The notes beneath the pieces are model-generated. The model ran no database searches and was not told where the DNA came from. It worked only from the letters and a program-made list of their open reading frames with translations. Source: an uncultured Bariatricus sp. (GTDB lineage Bacteria; Bacillota; Clostridia; Lachnospirales; Lachnospiraceae). Taken from it: 64,000 bases of DNA. This document shows positions 35,466-43,817 of this stretch, piece after piece. The stretch's first letter is position 1; each line of letters begins with the position of its first letter. The stretch spans positions 19,404-83,403 of the forward strand of contig CAKRCD010000010.1 in NCBI GenBank assembly GCA_934307065.1, written 5' to 3'. The translations under genes and the position numbers were made by a program.

Positions 35466-37634
35466 TTACTCTAATCGATAGAGGTCCTGTATCTCCTCCA
35501 AAATACTTTTGACTACTTTAGCATCTTTACCGGTATGCATAACGCAATCCGTTAACTGGCCCGCCTCGTTATAAAGCATTTTGGTAATTGTCAAATTTCC
35601 GCCCTGAACCACGATTTGATGACTGTCTTCGGCCAGATATGTATAATTCAAATAGTAAACACCGGTAGGTTTTTTAGACGAAATGCAATAGATTCTGTCT
35701 TCTGTCAAAACCACACCTTCCTGTGCTCCCAAATTGCGCTTCACACTGGATGTTATTGATAATATGGACGGCTTAACATGGAGATATACTCTACGCCCCT
35801 CTCCTATACTACAAAACGACCGTAACTCTTTATCCTTAATTTCAAATGCATGACCACGATTGCCGAAAGATAACTGACCGTCATATTTTTTCAGGATTTT
35901 TAAAATCTGTTCTTTTGCATAGGTACTGCCGATTTTATTTGTCGTAATCAACTCCTCTGCATCATAGCCATTCCGGCATGCCTTCAGGACATAGCGAAAT
36001 GCCATTTCGGAGTCTCCTTTTTCTTCATAAATTAATGCATAGTTTCGATACATTAATCGGTTTACTGTGCTGACAGAGCATTCCCCTTTTCTCCAATGCT
36101 GATGAGCCTTGGACTGCATTTCCAATGCCTGCTCATATTGTCCCGCATGCAGATAACAGGTTCCTAAGAAATGATAGATTGCTCCATCTCTTGAATCCAA
36201 ATCCAGTGCTCTTTCCAGCTGGATTCTGGCTCTTTCATACTCAGAAACATCAATGTAGGAAAGCCCAATGCGAAGGTGTAATTGTGCACTGTTCTCATCC
36301 TTTTGGAGAAGGTTTTCATAAAGGCGCAAGCGTTCTTTGAAAGTACTTCTTTCACTTTCCTGAAACATTCTTTTCATCTCTGTTGTCTTTGCCGTATTCT
36401 GCTCCAAAAAAATTTCTCCGCAGGAAGGACAGTAATACCCCTGGCTAAAGAACAGATAAGAAGTTCCGCCACATTGCGGACAAATACTTTGCAAAGGTTC
36501 TGGTTCAGATTCCAATTCTGGTTCCGGCTCCGGTTCTGGTTCAGGTTTCGGCGTTGGACCTAATTTCTGCTCTGGTCCTGGTTTCGGTTCTGAGCCTGGA
36601 TTTTTCTCAGGGTCACCTTTCTTCTTTTCTTCTTCCAATTTACGAAGCATCTCTTGAAGTTCTTCCAGATCTTCTGAGCCAATATGCATAGTCTTTTCAG
36701 CCGGTTCTCCATAAAACTTTTCTGAAAGAGCCTGTAAATCAGCTTTCATCTCTGCTGCACTTTGGTAACGGTCTTTTTGATCGTAAGCACAAGCTTTTCT
36801 TATAACATCATTGAGGCGTCCTATCCCTTGAATCTCCGGAAGTTCCTGACCACTAAGTCTTTTCACAATTGCCCTTTCCCGATCCATCGGGTAATATGGC
36901 TCAGGGTATGGCGGTAAAAAAGGCATCCGTCCATTGTTCAATACTTCATAAAGCGTCAGACCCAATGCATAGATATCTACAAGATGTCCATAAGGTTCCA
37001 TACGGACAATCTCCGGTGCCATATAGGTCTTGGTTCCTTTTTGTGAAAGCGTCACACTTGTGCTTTCTATTTCTCTGGATATTCCAAAATCTCCAATCTT
37101 ATATTCTCCGAAATCTGAGACAAAAATATTGTCAGGCTTAATATCTCTGTGAATCAACTTTGCCTGATGGCAAAATTCCAATCCTGTCAGAACATCTATC
37201 CCCATCTTTATTACATCCTGTGTGGACATTCCCTTTTCCTGAATAAATGTATTCAGATTCGTCAGCAATTCCATTCGAATATAGATGCTCCACCCAATCG
37301 TTTCTGGTTCTTCCACCACATCATAATCTTCAATCGCCACAACATGGCTGGCTGACTTCATTCTCTCCATCAGCTCAATCTCATTGGTTAATTGTTCCAC
37401 ACTTGCTTTATAGTACTCACGAATACTTTTTTCATCCATTCTGGAAGCCCGCATATCGCTTAATTCTGCTGGGTCATTAGGAATCCGGATCACTTTTATA
37501 GCACTATATTTCTCTTTTTGACCCAAAAGTTCTTTTCGCGCTTTATATACTTTCCCAAATCCACCGGAGCCAATCTCCGACTCTATCTTCCATCCCGACC
37601 AAATTTCTTGTATCTCATTCCTATTTTCTACCAT
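35466..37634 (-). CDS. Soluble Ser/Thr protein kinase with zinc ribbon and TPRs
   Basis: Residues 15-300 form an active-looking kinase: GSGGFGKVYKA, the lysine in AIKVIR, catalytic LIHRDIKPDN, DFG (KIGDFGIS) and APE. A Pro/Glu repeat linker (about 350-385), a zinc ribbon (CPQCGG and CPSCGE, about 389-410), TPR-like helices (about 430-560) and a C-terminal domain (about 590-726) follow. No membrane helix. Start choice is uncertain: ATG 37634 is 12 bases after GGGGG, and a TTG four codons upstream is an alternative. Its probable targets include the FHA ATPase next door, and the PP2C at 27724-28497 would oppose it. Confidence 0.9.
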   Translation of the reverse strand: MVENRNEIQEIWSGWKIESEIGSGGFGKVYKARKELLGQKEKYSAIKVIRIPNDPAELSDMRASRMDEKSIREYYKASVEQLTNEIELMERMKSASHVVAIEDYDVVEEPETIGWSIYIRMELLTNLNTFIQEKGMSTQDVIKMGIDVLTGLEFCHQAKLIHRDIKPDNIFVSDFGEYKIGDFGISREIESTSVTLSQKGTKTYMAPEIVRMEPYGHLVDIYALGLTLYEVLNNGRMPFLPPYPEPYYPMDRERAIVKRLSGQELPEIQGIGRLNDVIRKACAYDQKDRYQSAAEMKADLQALSEKFYGEPAEKTMHIGSEDLEELQEMLRKLEEEKKKGDPEKNPGSEPKPGPEQKLGPTPKPEPEPEPEPELESEPEPLQSICPQCGGTSYLFFSQGYYCPSCGEIFLEQNTAKTTEMKRMFQESERSTFKERLRLYENLLQKDENSAQLHLRIGLSYIDVSEYERARIQLERALDLDSRDGAIYHFLGTCYLHAGQYEQALEMQSKAHQHWRKGECSVSTVNRLMYRNYALIYEEKGDSEMAFRYVLKACRNGYDAEELITTNKIGSTYAKEQILKILKKYDGQLSFGNRGHAFEIKDKELRSFCSIGEGRRVYLHVKPSILSITSSVKRNLGAQEGVVLTEDRIYCISSKKPTGVYYLNYTYLAEDSHQIVVQGGNLTITKMLYNEAGQLTDCVMHTGKDAKVVKSILEEIQDLYRLE

Positions 37635-37714
37635 TTTTCTGTTCAATCCCCCTTTTTCGTAGTTTAAGCGTAACTATTCAGGTATTTATCTTTAATCACG
37701 CCTTTAAACTGCTT

Positions 37715-38989
37715 TTATATCAGGTTTAGCAGAACTTCCAGCCTTCTGTTTTTCGAGAACGCCGGGGTTCCATCTTTTTTCATAATTTGCCAGACCATGG
37801 AATAGACACCTTCAATCGGTGGGGTTGCAAATTCCACTTTGACGGAAATCTTTTCACCGGGCATGACACGTTTTTTGAATGGTACGCATAATTCCCTTTT
37901 TGCGTATGAAAAGTTATCTCCGTTGATGCACTCCAAATAATATTCATTCCATATAGTTGTTCCTGTATTTTGAATAATCCAGGTATGAGAATACAGATTT
38001 CCTGAAATGACTGTGACCGGAAGCCGAGGTATTTCTTCTATGACATTATAATTTCCACCTTTTTTTATCTTGGATACTTTCTCATCTTCATAATCCATTA
38101 CCGTGAAATGTAATCCTATTCCCAATCTATCCGGAAAAGCATCATTGCCATTACTGTCCTTCATTTTCCAGGTCATAACATAAGTTCCGGGTTTGTCCGG
38201 TGCATCAAATGATACACTTGGAGACACTTTATCCCCCGGATAAACAAATTTGGGAAGCTGGAGGATTCTGTTTCCCTCATCTAGTTCCATCATGGGCTGA
38301 TTACATTCATAATATCGATTCTCCCATAATGTATCCCCCACATTTTTCATGATCCACGTATGATTTATCCGTTCTCCCGGTGATACAATGCTCATATCTG
38401 GTGGATATTCATGTTGAAATAATGCTCCGTCTTTTCTGGTTGAACTATTACCATCCTCTTCTTCCTTAAGACGCGTATGCTGCTCCTGATTATATATGTA
38501 CTTTACATAAATCTGATTAATTTCTTCCGGAAAAATAGCCATGAGAACATAAAACGTCAGGACATTCTCCCATTTTGTTTTTAACCGGTTCGTCTCAGTA
38601 TCAAACAAATATTCCCTAAGGTTTCTGGAAATCTCGATTTCTTCTTCATTTATGATTTGTAAAAAGGCCTCATTCATGCCCTTTTCAGAGAGTTGCCCAT
38701 ATAAAAGAGCCTTTGCTTTCCCCTCTATCCTCGAAATAGCCCACGGGTGTTCGAACAAATATGTGCGCAATGTTGCAATATATCTTGCTTCTCTTTTGCA
38801 GTCCGAAAGGAATCTGCTTCTTCGCGCTTTATCATTCCAGATTTTACAATTGAGCCATCGTATTTCTATGGGAAGAAGCTCTTCAAAAAAATCTTTTTTC
38901 GAGCGATATTTTGGAGGAACTTTCCAAACAGACGGAAGTTTTTCACATTTGCCCGGATAAAAAATCTCGTAAACCTCTTTTAAATTCAT
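37715..38989 (-). CDS. Protein with two NBR1-type Ig-like domains
   Basis: This 424-residue protein starts at ATG 38989 after AGGAGG. Residues 1-190 are a helical, basic and aromatic-rich region I cannot place. Two NBR1-type (next-to-BRCA1) Ig-like domains follow, near 205-310 (HTWIMKNVGDTLW) and 325-424 (HTWIIQNTGTTIW). Each shows the Trp-containing strand and the later strand with GxYxMxWxM. The domain is known in eukaryotic autophagy receptors and in bacterial surface or kinase-linked proteins. There is no signal peptide. It precedes the kinase gene by 80 bases with its own promoter-like repeat, so it may be the first gene of the secretion operon. Confidence 0.75.
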   Translation of the reverse strand: MNLKEVYEIFYPGKCEKLPSVWKVPPKYRSKKDFFEELLPIEIRWLNCKIWNDKARRSRFLSDCKREARYIATLRTYLFEHPWAISRIEGKAKALLYGQLSEKGMNEAFLQIINEEEIEISRNLREYLFDTETNRLKTKWENVLTFYVLMAIFPEEINQIYVKYIYNQEQHTRLKEEEDGNSSTRKDGALFQHEYPPDMSIVSPGERINHTWIMKNVGDTLWENRYYECNQPMMELDEGNRILQLPKFVYPGDKVSPSVSFDAPDKPGTYVMTWKMKDSNGNDAFPDRLGIGLHFTVMDYEDEKVSKIKKGGNYNVIEEIPRLPVTVISGNLYSHTWIIQNTGTTIWNEYYLECINGDNFSYAKRELCVPFKKRVMPGEKISVKVEFATPPIEGVYSMVWQIMKKDGTPAFSKNRRLEVLLNLI

Positions 38990-39042
38990 CCCGACTGTCC
39001 TCCTCGTATTTTCAGTAAATGCGCCGCTGCTGAGCGATTAGT

Positions 39043-39118
39043 TGTATTTTACCATTATAAGGTTGTATTTGCATTGTTTTTCAAGTTGTAAAAACATTTA
39101 TTCCTTCTGTTGGAAAAC
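39043..39118 (-). promoter_or_regulatory. 76-bp promoter-like repeat before the NBR1-Ig/T7 operon
   Basis: About 68 of 76 bases match the element at 40441-40516. On the minus strand it contains TATAAT (39059-39054) flanked by two AAATACAAC copies, and TTGAAA 19 bases upstream. Transcription would start about 60 bases before the NBR1-Ig ATG. The shared sequence is longer than a promoter and may carry an operator. Confidence 0.65.
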
Positions 39119-39146
39119 ATATGTAAGGACAAGGAATGTGCCTAAT

Positions 39147-39182
39147 AAATAAAAAATAGTCCAGAATAATCTAAACTATTTT
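39147..39182 (-). terminator. Weak intrinsic terminator after the 364-residue gene
   Basis: AAAATAGT (39175-39182) and ACTATTTT (39153-39160) form a short AT-rich stem on the minus strand, followed by a U-rich run. It lies 30 bases past the stop at 39213 and suggests the gene is transcribed separately from the operon below. Confidence 0.6.
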
Positions 39183-39212
39183 CTAAATCATCATATGTAA
39201 TTACTTTCAGTC

Positions 39213-40307
39213 TTATAAGCTGAACAATCTTTTCCAAAATGATTTCTTCTCTGGAACACTTTCCGTTACTGTTTTATTATTCTCAACTTCTTCAGAAACG
39301 GATGTAATCGTTACCATAACTGGGTTCACAATCGTACATTCCCATTTATTATAGCAATCGCGGAGCAAGGACAGTGCTTCAATAAATTTTGCCACATCAA
39401 CTCCATCACCTGCATCTAACATCTGTTTTTCAAATGTTCCATTCCAGGCTGCAAACAAAAGCCCAACTGCAGGTATATACGGAATATATTTAACGAAATC
39501 CACACAAATTACCGCCTGTTTATAGAAAGTGAAAAGACCCATGGAAATAACCATTTTTTCTTTTTGAACGTTACTCAAAGCATTCCACTGATCACAAGTG
39601 AATTTCTTCTTAGTCAAGCTTGTATACAAACCGCTTTGAATAATACTTTCCATTTCGCCTTTGGCTATTTTCATAGCTTTAACAAACGCAGGCTTTTCAT
39701 TCATCTCTTTCAGAAATACATCGACTTCATTTTTTTCTTCCGTTTTTTCTTTCTCTTGCTCAGAGAGTGAAGTATCCGTCGCAACAGCCTGTTCTTCAAC
39801 AGCTTCGTTTGTCGATGTCTCTCGAACAGAAATCCACGGATATAACTGCATAATCAGCATTTCCCACTGGAAAAGACCTTGTTTTCCACCCAGTGGAACC
39901 TGCAGCTCTAAAGTCCATTTCGGAATTAGCATATTGAGAACACCATCCATTTTTTCCAGTCGGTTCAAAATATTAAAAATCGTACACCCTAACACCTTTT
40001 GAATCTTTGGAGTTAATCGTATATATAAGGTCCCAGATTCAATATCCTGATTTATTGATCCAATACCAATATTAGATATCACTCTAATCACAGTTTCTTT
40101 ATCGGCATCGCTTAATCCGTCAAACTGTTCAGAGGTAATATGCCCCCCTCCATCAGTCGTTAATAATCCGCAATTGTTCTTTGCTTCAGAAAGCGCCAAT
40201 ACTTCCAATTGTTCAAGTAATTTCTCGTTCTGCTTTCCATCTACTTTATCATATACGCGCCCTATTGCACTAAATTCTCCACTTCTCCATGCAATCTTTC
40301 TATTCAT
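39213..40307 (-). CDS. 364-residue protein of unknown function, T7-locus associated
   Basis: I do not recognise a family. The sequence opens with MNRKIAWRSGEFSAIGRVYD, has a helical middle and a Glu/Lys-rich linker (about 178-200). A second half follows with a hydrophobic stretch (YIPYIPAVGLLFAAWNGTFEK) and a basic end (KSFWKRLFSL). No signal peptide is visible. The two halves repeat a motif: EQFDGLSDADKETVIRVISN early on and CDQWNALSNVQKEKMVISMG later, hinting at internal duplication. It shares the upstream 76-bp element with the NBR1-Ig gene, which links it to this locus. AAGGAG precedes the ATG at a slightly long distance. Confidence 0.75.
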   Translation of the reverse strand: MNRKIAWRSGEFSAIGRVYDKVDGKQNEKLLEQLEVLALSEAKNNCGLLTTDGGGHITSEQFDGLSDADKETVIRVISNIGIGSINQDIESGTLYIRLTPKIQKVLGCTIFNILNRLEKMDGVLNMLIPKWTLELQVPLGGKQGLFQWEMLIMQLYPWISVRETSTNEAVEEQAVATDTSLSEQEKEKTEEKNEVDVFLKEMNEKPAFVKAMKIAKGEMESIIQSGLYTSLTKKKFTCDQWNALSNVQKEKMVISMGLFTFYKQAVICVDFVKYIPYIPAVGLLFAAWNGTFEKQMLDAGDGVDVAKFIEALSLLRDCYNKWECTIVNPVMVTITSVSEEVENNKTVTESVPEKKSFWKRLFSL

Positions 40308-40440
40308 AGCGCACTTCCCACTCCTTTGCTCTTACTATATTTTCGCCAATAGCAAATCCTTTTTTCCTGCCAGTACTAACCCTCATTTCCCAGTTCATGA
40401 CATAAGGTACTCGCTATTGAGCGTGTACCTGAATATTATT

Positions 40441-40516
40441 TGTATTTTAACATTATAGGGTTGTATTTACATTGCTTTTCATGTTGTAAAAATATTTATT
40501 CCTTCTGTCGAAAAAC
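40441..40516 (-). promoter_or_regulatory. 76-bp promoter-like repeat before the 364-residue gene
   Basis: Second copy of the element at 39043-39118. TATAAT is at 40457-40452 on the minus strand and the same AAATACAAC flanks it. Its ATG lies 134 bases downstream at 40307. Confidence 0.65.
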
Positions 40517-40580
40517 CTATGCAATAAAAAATTTCAAGTATCCCTTAAAAATTGATGTGCCTTTGCATATATTATATATT

Positions 40581-40910
40581 TTATTTCCTTGTATGAAAAT
40601 TTAACTGTTTATCTATATCTCGTCCGGCATACATTATTCTAAGAATTGTTACAACTCTTTTATCACTATCTGAAATATAAAGTACCACATAATTATCTAC
40701 AGGTAATACATGAAGTCCACGGCTTTTCCACGGTTCTTTTTCATATTTTCGATAACGCTCCGGCATAGTATCCAGACTTAATATCTGTTCTTCCAGACGC
40801 TCAAGCTGCCCGCTTGCATTTTCTGGCGATTGTAATTCAAAAGCAATATATTCAAAAATTCCTCTCAAATCATTGTCAGCCTGTTCGGATACTTCTACCT
40901 CATATATCAT
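40581..40910 (-). CDS. ParE/RelE-type toxin
   Basis: This 109-residue toxin-fold protein has the family pattern SEQADNDLRGIFEYIAFELQSP, then PERYRKYEKEPWKSRGL and DNYVVLYISDSDKRVVTILRIMYAGRD. ParE inhibits gyrase and RelE cleaves mRNA on the ribosome; sequence alone does not decide which. It overlaps the antitoxin stop by four bases (ATGA), the usual coupling for such modules. It is placed after the antitoxin and lacks a separate promoter. No membrane segment. Confidence 0.87.
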   Translation of the reverse strand: MIYEVEVSEQADNDLRGIFEYIAFELQSPENASGQLERLEEQILSLDTMPERYRKYEKEPWKSRGLHVLPVDNYVVLYISDSDKRVVTILRIMYAGRDIDKQLNFHTRK

Positions 40911-41215
40911 AAGCCATAATCCTTGCGAATGTCAGCAAATACTTTCTTCGCATTTTTTGTCCGTCCAGCTTGCATATCCGCATATCCTTTCTCCAGTTCT
41001 TCATTGAACTCTGTTTCTGATAATGTGCTGATGTCGACAGGTTTTGCAGATGGTAGTTTTACTTCAAACGGAAGTCCTCTCTGCAAAATAATTTGTTTAT
41101 AAAACATATTGATAGCACTGGAAGCAGGGATACCAAGTGCAGCCAGAATACTTTCTGCTTTTTCTTTAACATCCGGTTCAATCCTTGCATATAAATTTGC
41201 TGATTTTGTAGCCAT
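40907..41215 (-). CDS. RelB/DinJ-family antitoxin
   Basis: The start MATKSANLYARIEPDVKE has GAAAGGAG at about eight bases and agrees with the promoter at 41258-41286. The product of 102 residues has a ribbon-helix-helix N-terminus (NLYARIEPDVKEKAESILAALG) and the family stretch IPASSAINMFYKQIILQRGLPFEVKLP. The disordered C-terminus (ETEFNEELEKGYADM) should wrap the toxin. It would bind its own promoter and repress the pair. It overlaps the toxin start by four bases. Confidence 0.9.
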   Translation of the reverse strand: MATKSANLYARIEPDVKEKAESILAALGIPASSAINMFYKQIILQRGLPFEVKLPSAKPVDISTLSETEFNEELEKGYADMQAGRTKNAKKVFADIRKDYGL

Positions 41216-41257
41216 ACAAAATTTCTCCTTTCGCGAGTAGTGTTTCCATCCATTTTT

Positions 41258-41286
41258 ATTATATGTATATGTCCGCACAATAGCAA
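41258..41286 (-). promoter_or_regulatory. Predicted promoter of the toxin-antitoxin pair
   Basis: TTGCTA (41286-41281) and TATAAT (41263-41258) have an exact 17-base spacer, about 45 bases before the antitoxin ATG. Confidence 0.75.
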
Positions 41287-41321
41287 TACTTATTTCGCAC
41301 TCGCAAAAAACGATAACCAAC

Positions 41322-41366
41322 AAAAAAGGCACAACCGAGGGATTTTCTCCCGCGGGCTGTGCCTTT
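41322..41366 (-). terminator. Intrinsic terminator of the Gld-type ABC operon
   Basis: AAAGGCACAGCC pairs with GGTTGTGCCTTT (41325-41366) with one G-U pair, followed by U; about 35 bases past the DUF4340 stop. Confidence 0.85.
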
Positions 41367-41399
41367 ACATTTCTTATATATTATTTTACTCTGCTTTCA

Positions 41400-42422
41400 T
41401 TATTCTCCGTTCAGCAGTGTTTCTACAGTTGTTGCCAGTATGCGTCCTACCTGCTGTGAATCTTTCAGTTGTACATAGTAGTAGGTGCCACTTTCGTCTT
41501 TGGAGCCGATGTAAAATTCGGTTGTCTGTTCTGCGTCATCGGAATCTGACTTATAAGTTACCGTCACTTTGATCCGGTTCGCTTCATCCAGCCCATAACT
41601 GCTCAGAGTTTCGTCAGTTACATGGTAATCTGCGAAATTGGTAAAGTATGTTGTTGCCAGCGTATCGGAAACGGTTGATACAGTATCTTCCTGTTCTTCC
41701 TCCTCGGAATCATACACTTTCTGTGTGCCATCTGCCATATCTACCGTCATTTTTACAAAGCTGTCCTGAGACACATACGGGAAGCTGTCCGTTTCTGCCA
41801 ACTCATCCATGGTCCATACCATCTGCGATACAACGGTACCGGAAACCGTGTAAACGGTATCTCCATTTTCTTCCATGATATAATAATTCTCACCGGAAGT
41901 ATTTCCTATCAGGAAGGAATGTTCTTTATCGGCCGTCTGCAAGGACAATCTGTATTTTGGATTATCCAGTCCATAATCCGCAAGGGAATCTGGTTTCTCT
42001 ATTGTTTGCACTGCCTCAATACTCTTAAATGCATTTTCCATGGCAGTCATGGTATCCTGTTTCAGAGCAATCGTTTCGTCTTTTTCATATATCCATGTGC
42101 CGTTTTCTTTCAAGAAAACCCAAGTATTCGAATCATTCAAATTATCGGTAACATTGGAATTATAGGAACTATCCGAGTCACTCGAATTATAGGAACTATC
42201 CGAATTGTCCGAACTATTCGAACTAACAGAGCTGTCTGAGTTATCCAAATAAATAATTCTCTGCAGTTCCTCAGCCTGGAATAGATAAGTCTTTTCTGCT
42301 TCTTCCTTTTCGGCGTCTTTTTCCTCTTTCTTTTTGCCCCAGGTCTGAATACCCACAAGCAGGACTACCAGGAGAAGAAAGCAGCCTATGAGTATCCACA
42401 AGGTCTTTTTCTTTTTATTCAT
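41400..42422 (-). CDS. DUF4340-domain protein of the Gld-type ABC operon
   Basis: This 340-residue protein has one N-terminal membrane helix (about 7-26: TLWILIGCFLLLVVLLVGIQTW) and an outer DUF4340-type domain. Family stretches visible are KPDSLADYGLDNPKYRLSLQ, FLIGNTSGENYYIM and LSSYGLDEANRIKVTVTYK. Residues about 60-96 are a Ser/Asn/Asp-rich low-complexity insert encoded by a 27-bp repeat. It is the last gene of a four-gene operon, three bases after the GldG-like gene. Its role in the exporter is not known; it may be an outer auxiliary subunit. Confidence 0.85.
   Translation of the reverse strand: MNKKKKTLWILIGCFLLLVVLLVGIQTWGKKKEEKDAEKEEAEKTYLFQAEELQRIIYLDNSDSSVSSNSSDNSDSSYNSSDSDSSYNSNVTDNLNDSNTWVFLKENGTWIYEKDETIALKQDTMTAMENAFKSIEAVQTIEKPDSLADYGLDNPKYRLSLQTADKEHSFLIGNTSGENYYIMEENGDTVYTVSGTVVSQMVWTMDELAETDSFPYVSQDSFVKMTVDMADGTQKVYDSEEEEQEDTVSTVSDTLATTYFTNFADYHVTDETLSSYGLDEANRIKVTVTYKSDSDDAEQTTEFYIGSKDESGTYYYVQLKDSQQVGRILATTVETLLNGE
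42130..42250 (-). repeat. 27-bp repeat inside the DUF4340 gene
   Basis: The 20-base unit GAATTATAGGAACTATCCGA occurs identically at 42157-42176 and 42184-42203, with decayed copies on both sides. Its period of 27 is a multiple of three, so the frame is preserved and encodes the Ser/Asn/Asp-rich insert. Confidence 0.75.
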
Positions 42423-42425
42423 ATC

Positions 42426-43805
42426 CTACGCTTTCCTCCTTCTCATCCATACTACAAATCCAAGCAGGAGAATACCAAGCGGTACAATAAAGATTGTTAC
42501 CATACTGATACTTCCCGTATGAAGCGGTGTATTGTAGGTTGTCTGAAGGCTCTTAGATTCAATGGCCAGATTTTCCACATCATCAAAGTTTGCTGTCACT
42601 GTATTCATAAATAAAGTCAGATTATCCAAGTTGGCAAATGCGCCTGTTACCTGAGAATCAATCATAGAACCACTCGCAAGAACCGTAAGCTTTGATTCAT
42701 CCTTGGTTGCAACTGCACCTAAGATATAAGAACCTTTTTCCTCAGAATCTTCTGTTACTGCATAACTGTTTGCAGAAGAATTCATAAATGCACTTACCGT
42801 TACACTGTCATCTTCAGTATCAGTCTTCTGTAAACCAAAGGAATTCAACATCAGCACCATCTTGTTGTCGATACCATTTCCAAGGTCACCGGAGAGAGAA
42901 AGTACCGGAAAGATTGCATAATAATTTCCCTGATAGCAACGCTCCATATCCGCAATGTAACCGTCTACCTTTTCCAGTCCGTAAGATGCCATCAAAGAAT
43001 CCAGATTTGGAGTTTCCTTTGTGGTATCTCCCAGAATCAGATAAACCTTGCCGCCATTTTCCATATAAGCGGAAATCAGGCTCAGCTCATCATCCGTAAT
43101 ATCAGAAGTTGGCGCATTTAACAGTAGAAGCCGGCAATCCTCCGGAATTTCCGGATTCATACTTAAGTTCAATTCCTTTGTGGAAATATTATTCTTTGTA
43201 AGCAGCTCGGAAACAGAAGAAGAAATGGTCTCCTCTCCATGTCCGCTTGTGCGGTAAATCATGGATTCCGTCTCACTTGCCACATAATTTACTGCGCTGG
43301 TAAGCTGCCCTTCTCCGTCAAATGCAGACTCTGTCATCTGTCCTGTTGTATAATAGGAAGAATAATCGTACTGAATAATGTCTGAAAATGCAATCGTTGT
43401 TGTCTTTCCTGTTTCTTCGCAGGAAACTACGATAATATCTCCATCTGTATCATACTCCTGTAATACAGCCGGATGCTGTACACTGTCTGTCCATTCTACT
43501 TCAATATGGTCTGATAAACCTGCATACTTCTTAACAAATGTCTCAATTCGGGAGTCCATGCTGTCAAGTTCTGTGATTACCTGAACTTTGATATCCTTAT
43601 CCAGATTCTTCAGCATATCCACCGATGTATCACTGATTTCGTAAATATGTGTGTCACTGAGGTCAATATTTTTCAAGCTGTCCGGCATCTGACCCGCAAT
43701 CAGATTGATTACTACAACAATTGCAATCACGATACCTGCAAGTCCTGCACTATATGCACCATTGCGGGAATTTTTTGACTGAAACATTTCTTTTATTTTC
43801 TTCAT
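42426..43805 (-). CDS. GldG-like ABC exporter auxiliary subunit
   Basis: This 459-residue protein has an N-terminal membrane helix (about 20-42, AGLAGIVIAIVVVINLIAG), a large outer domain and a C-terminal helix (FIVPLGILLLGFVVWMRRRKA). The outer part contains the GldG stretches DTSVDMLKNLDKDIKVQVITELD and NAPTSDITDDELSLISAYMENGGKVYLIL. GldG proteins work with a GldF permease and GldA ATPase; outside Bacteroidetes gliding, their substrates are unknown. It lies between the permease and DUF4340 genes with 3- to 12-base spacing. Confidence 0.87.
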   Translation of the reverse strand: MKKIKEMFQSKNSRNGAYSAGLAGIVIAIVVVINLIAGQMPDSLKNIDLSDTHIYEISDTSVDMLKNLDKDIKVQVITELDSMDSRIETFVKKYAGLSDHIEVEWTDSVQHPAVLQEYDTDGDIIVVSCEETGKTTTIAFSDIIQYDYSSYYTTGQMTESAFDGEGQLTSAVNYVASETESMIYRTSGHGEETISSSVSELLTKNNISTKELNLSMNPEIPEDCRLLLLNAPTSDITDDELSLISAYMENGGKVYLILGDTTKETPNLDSLMASYGLEKVDGYIADMERCYQGNYYAIFPVLSLSGDLGNGIDNKMVLMLNSFGLQKTDTEDDSVTVSAFMNSSANSYAVTEDSEEKGSYILGAVATKDESKLTVLASGSMIDSQVTGAFANLDNLTLFMNTVTANFDDVENLAIESKSLQTTYNTPLHTGSISMVTIFIVPLGILLLGFVVWMRRRKA

Positions 43806-43817
43806 CTCTTATCCCTC

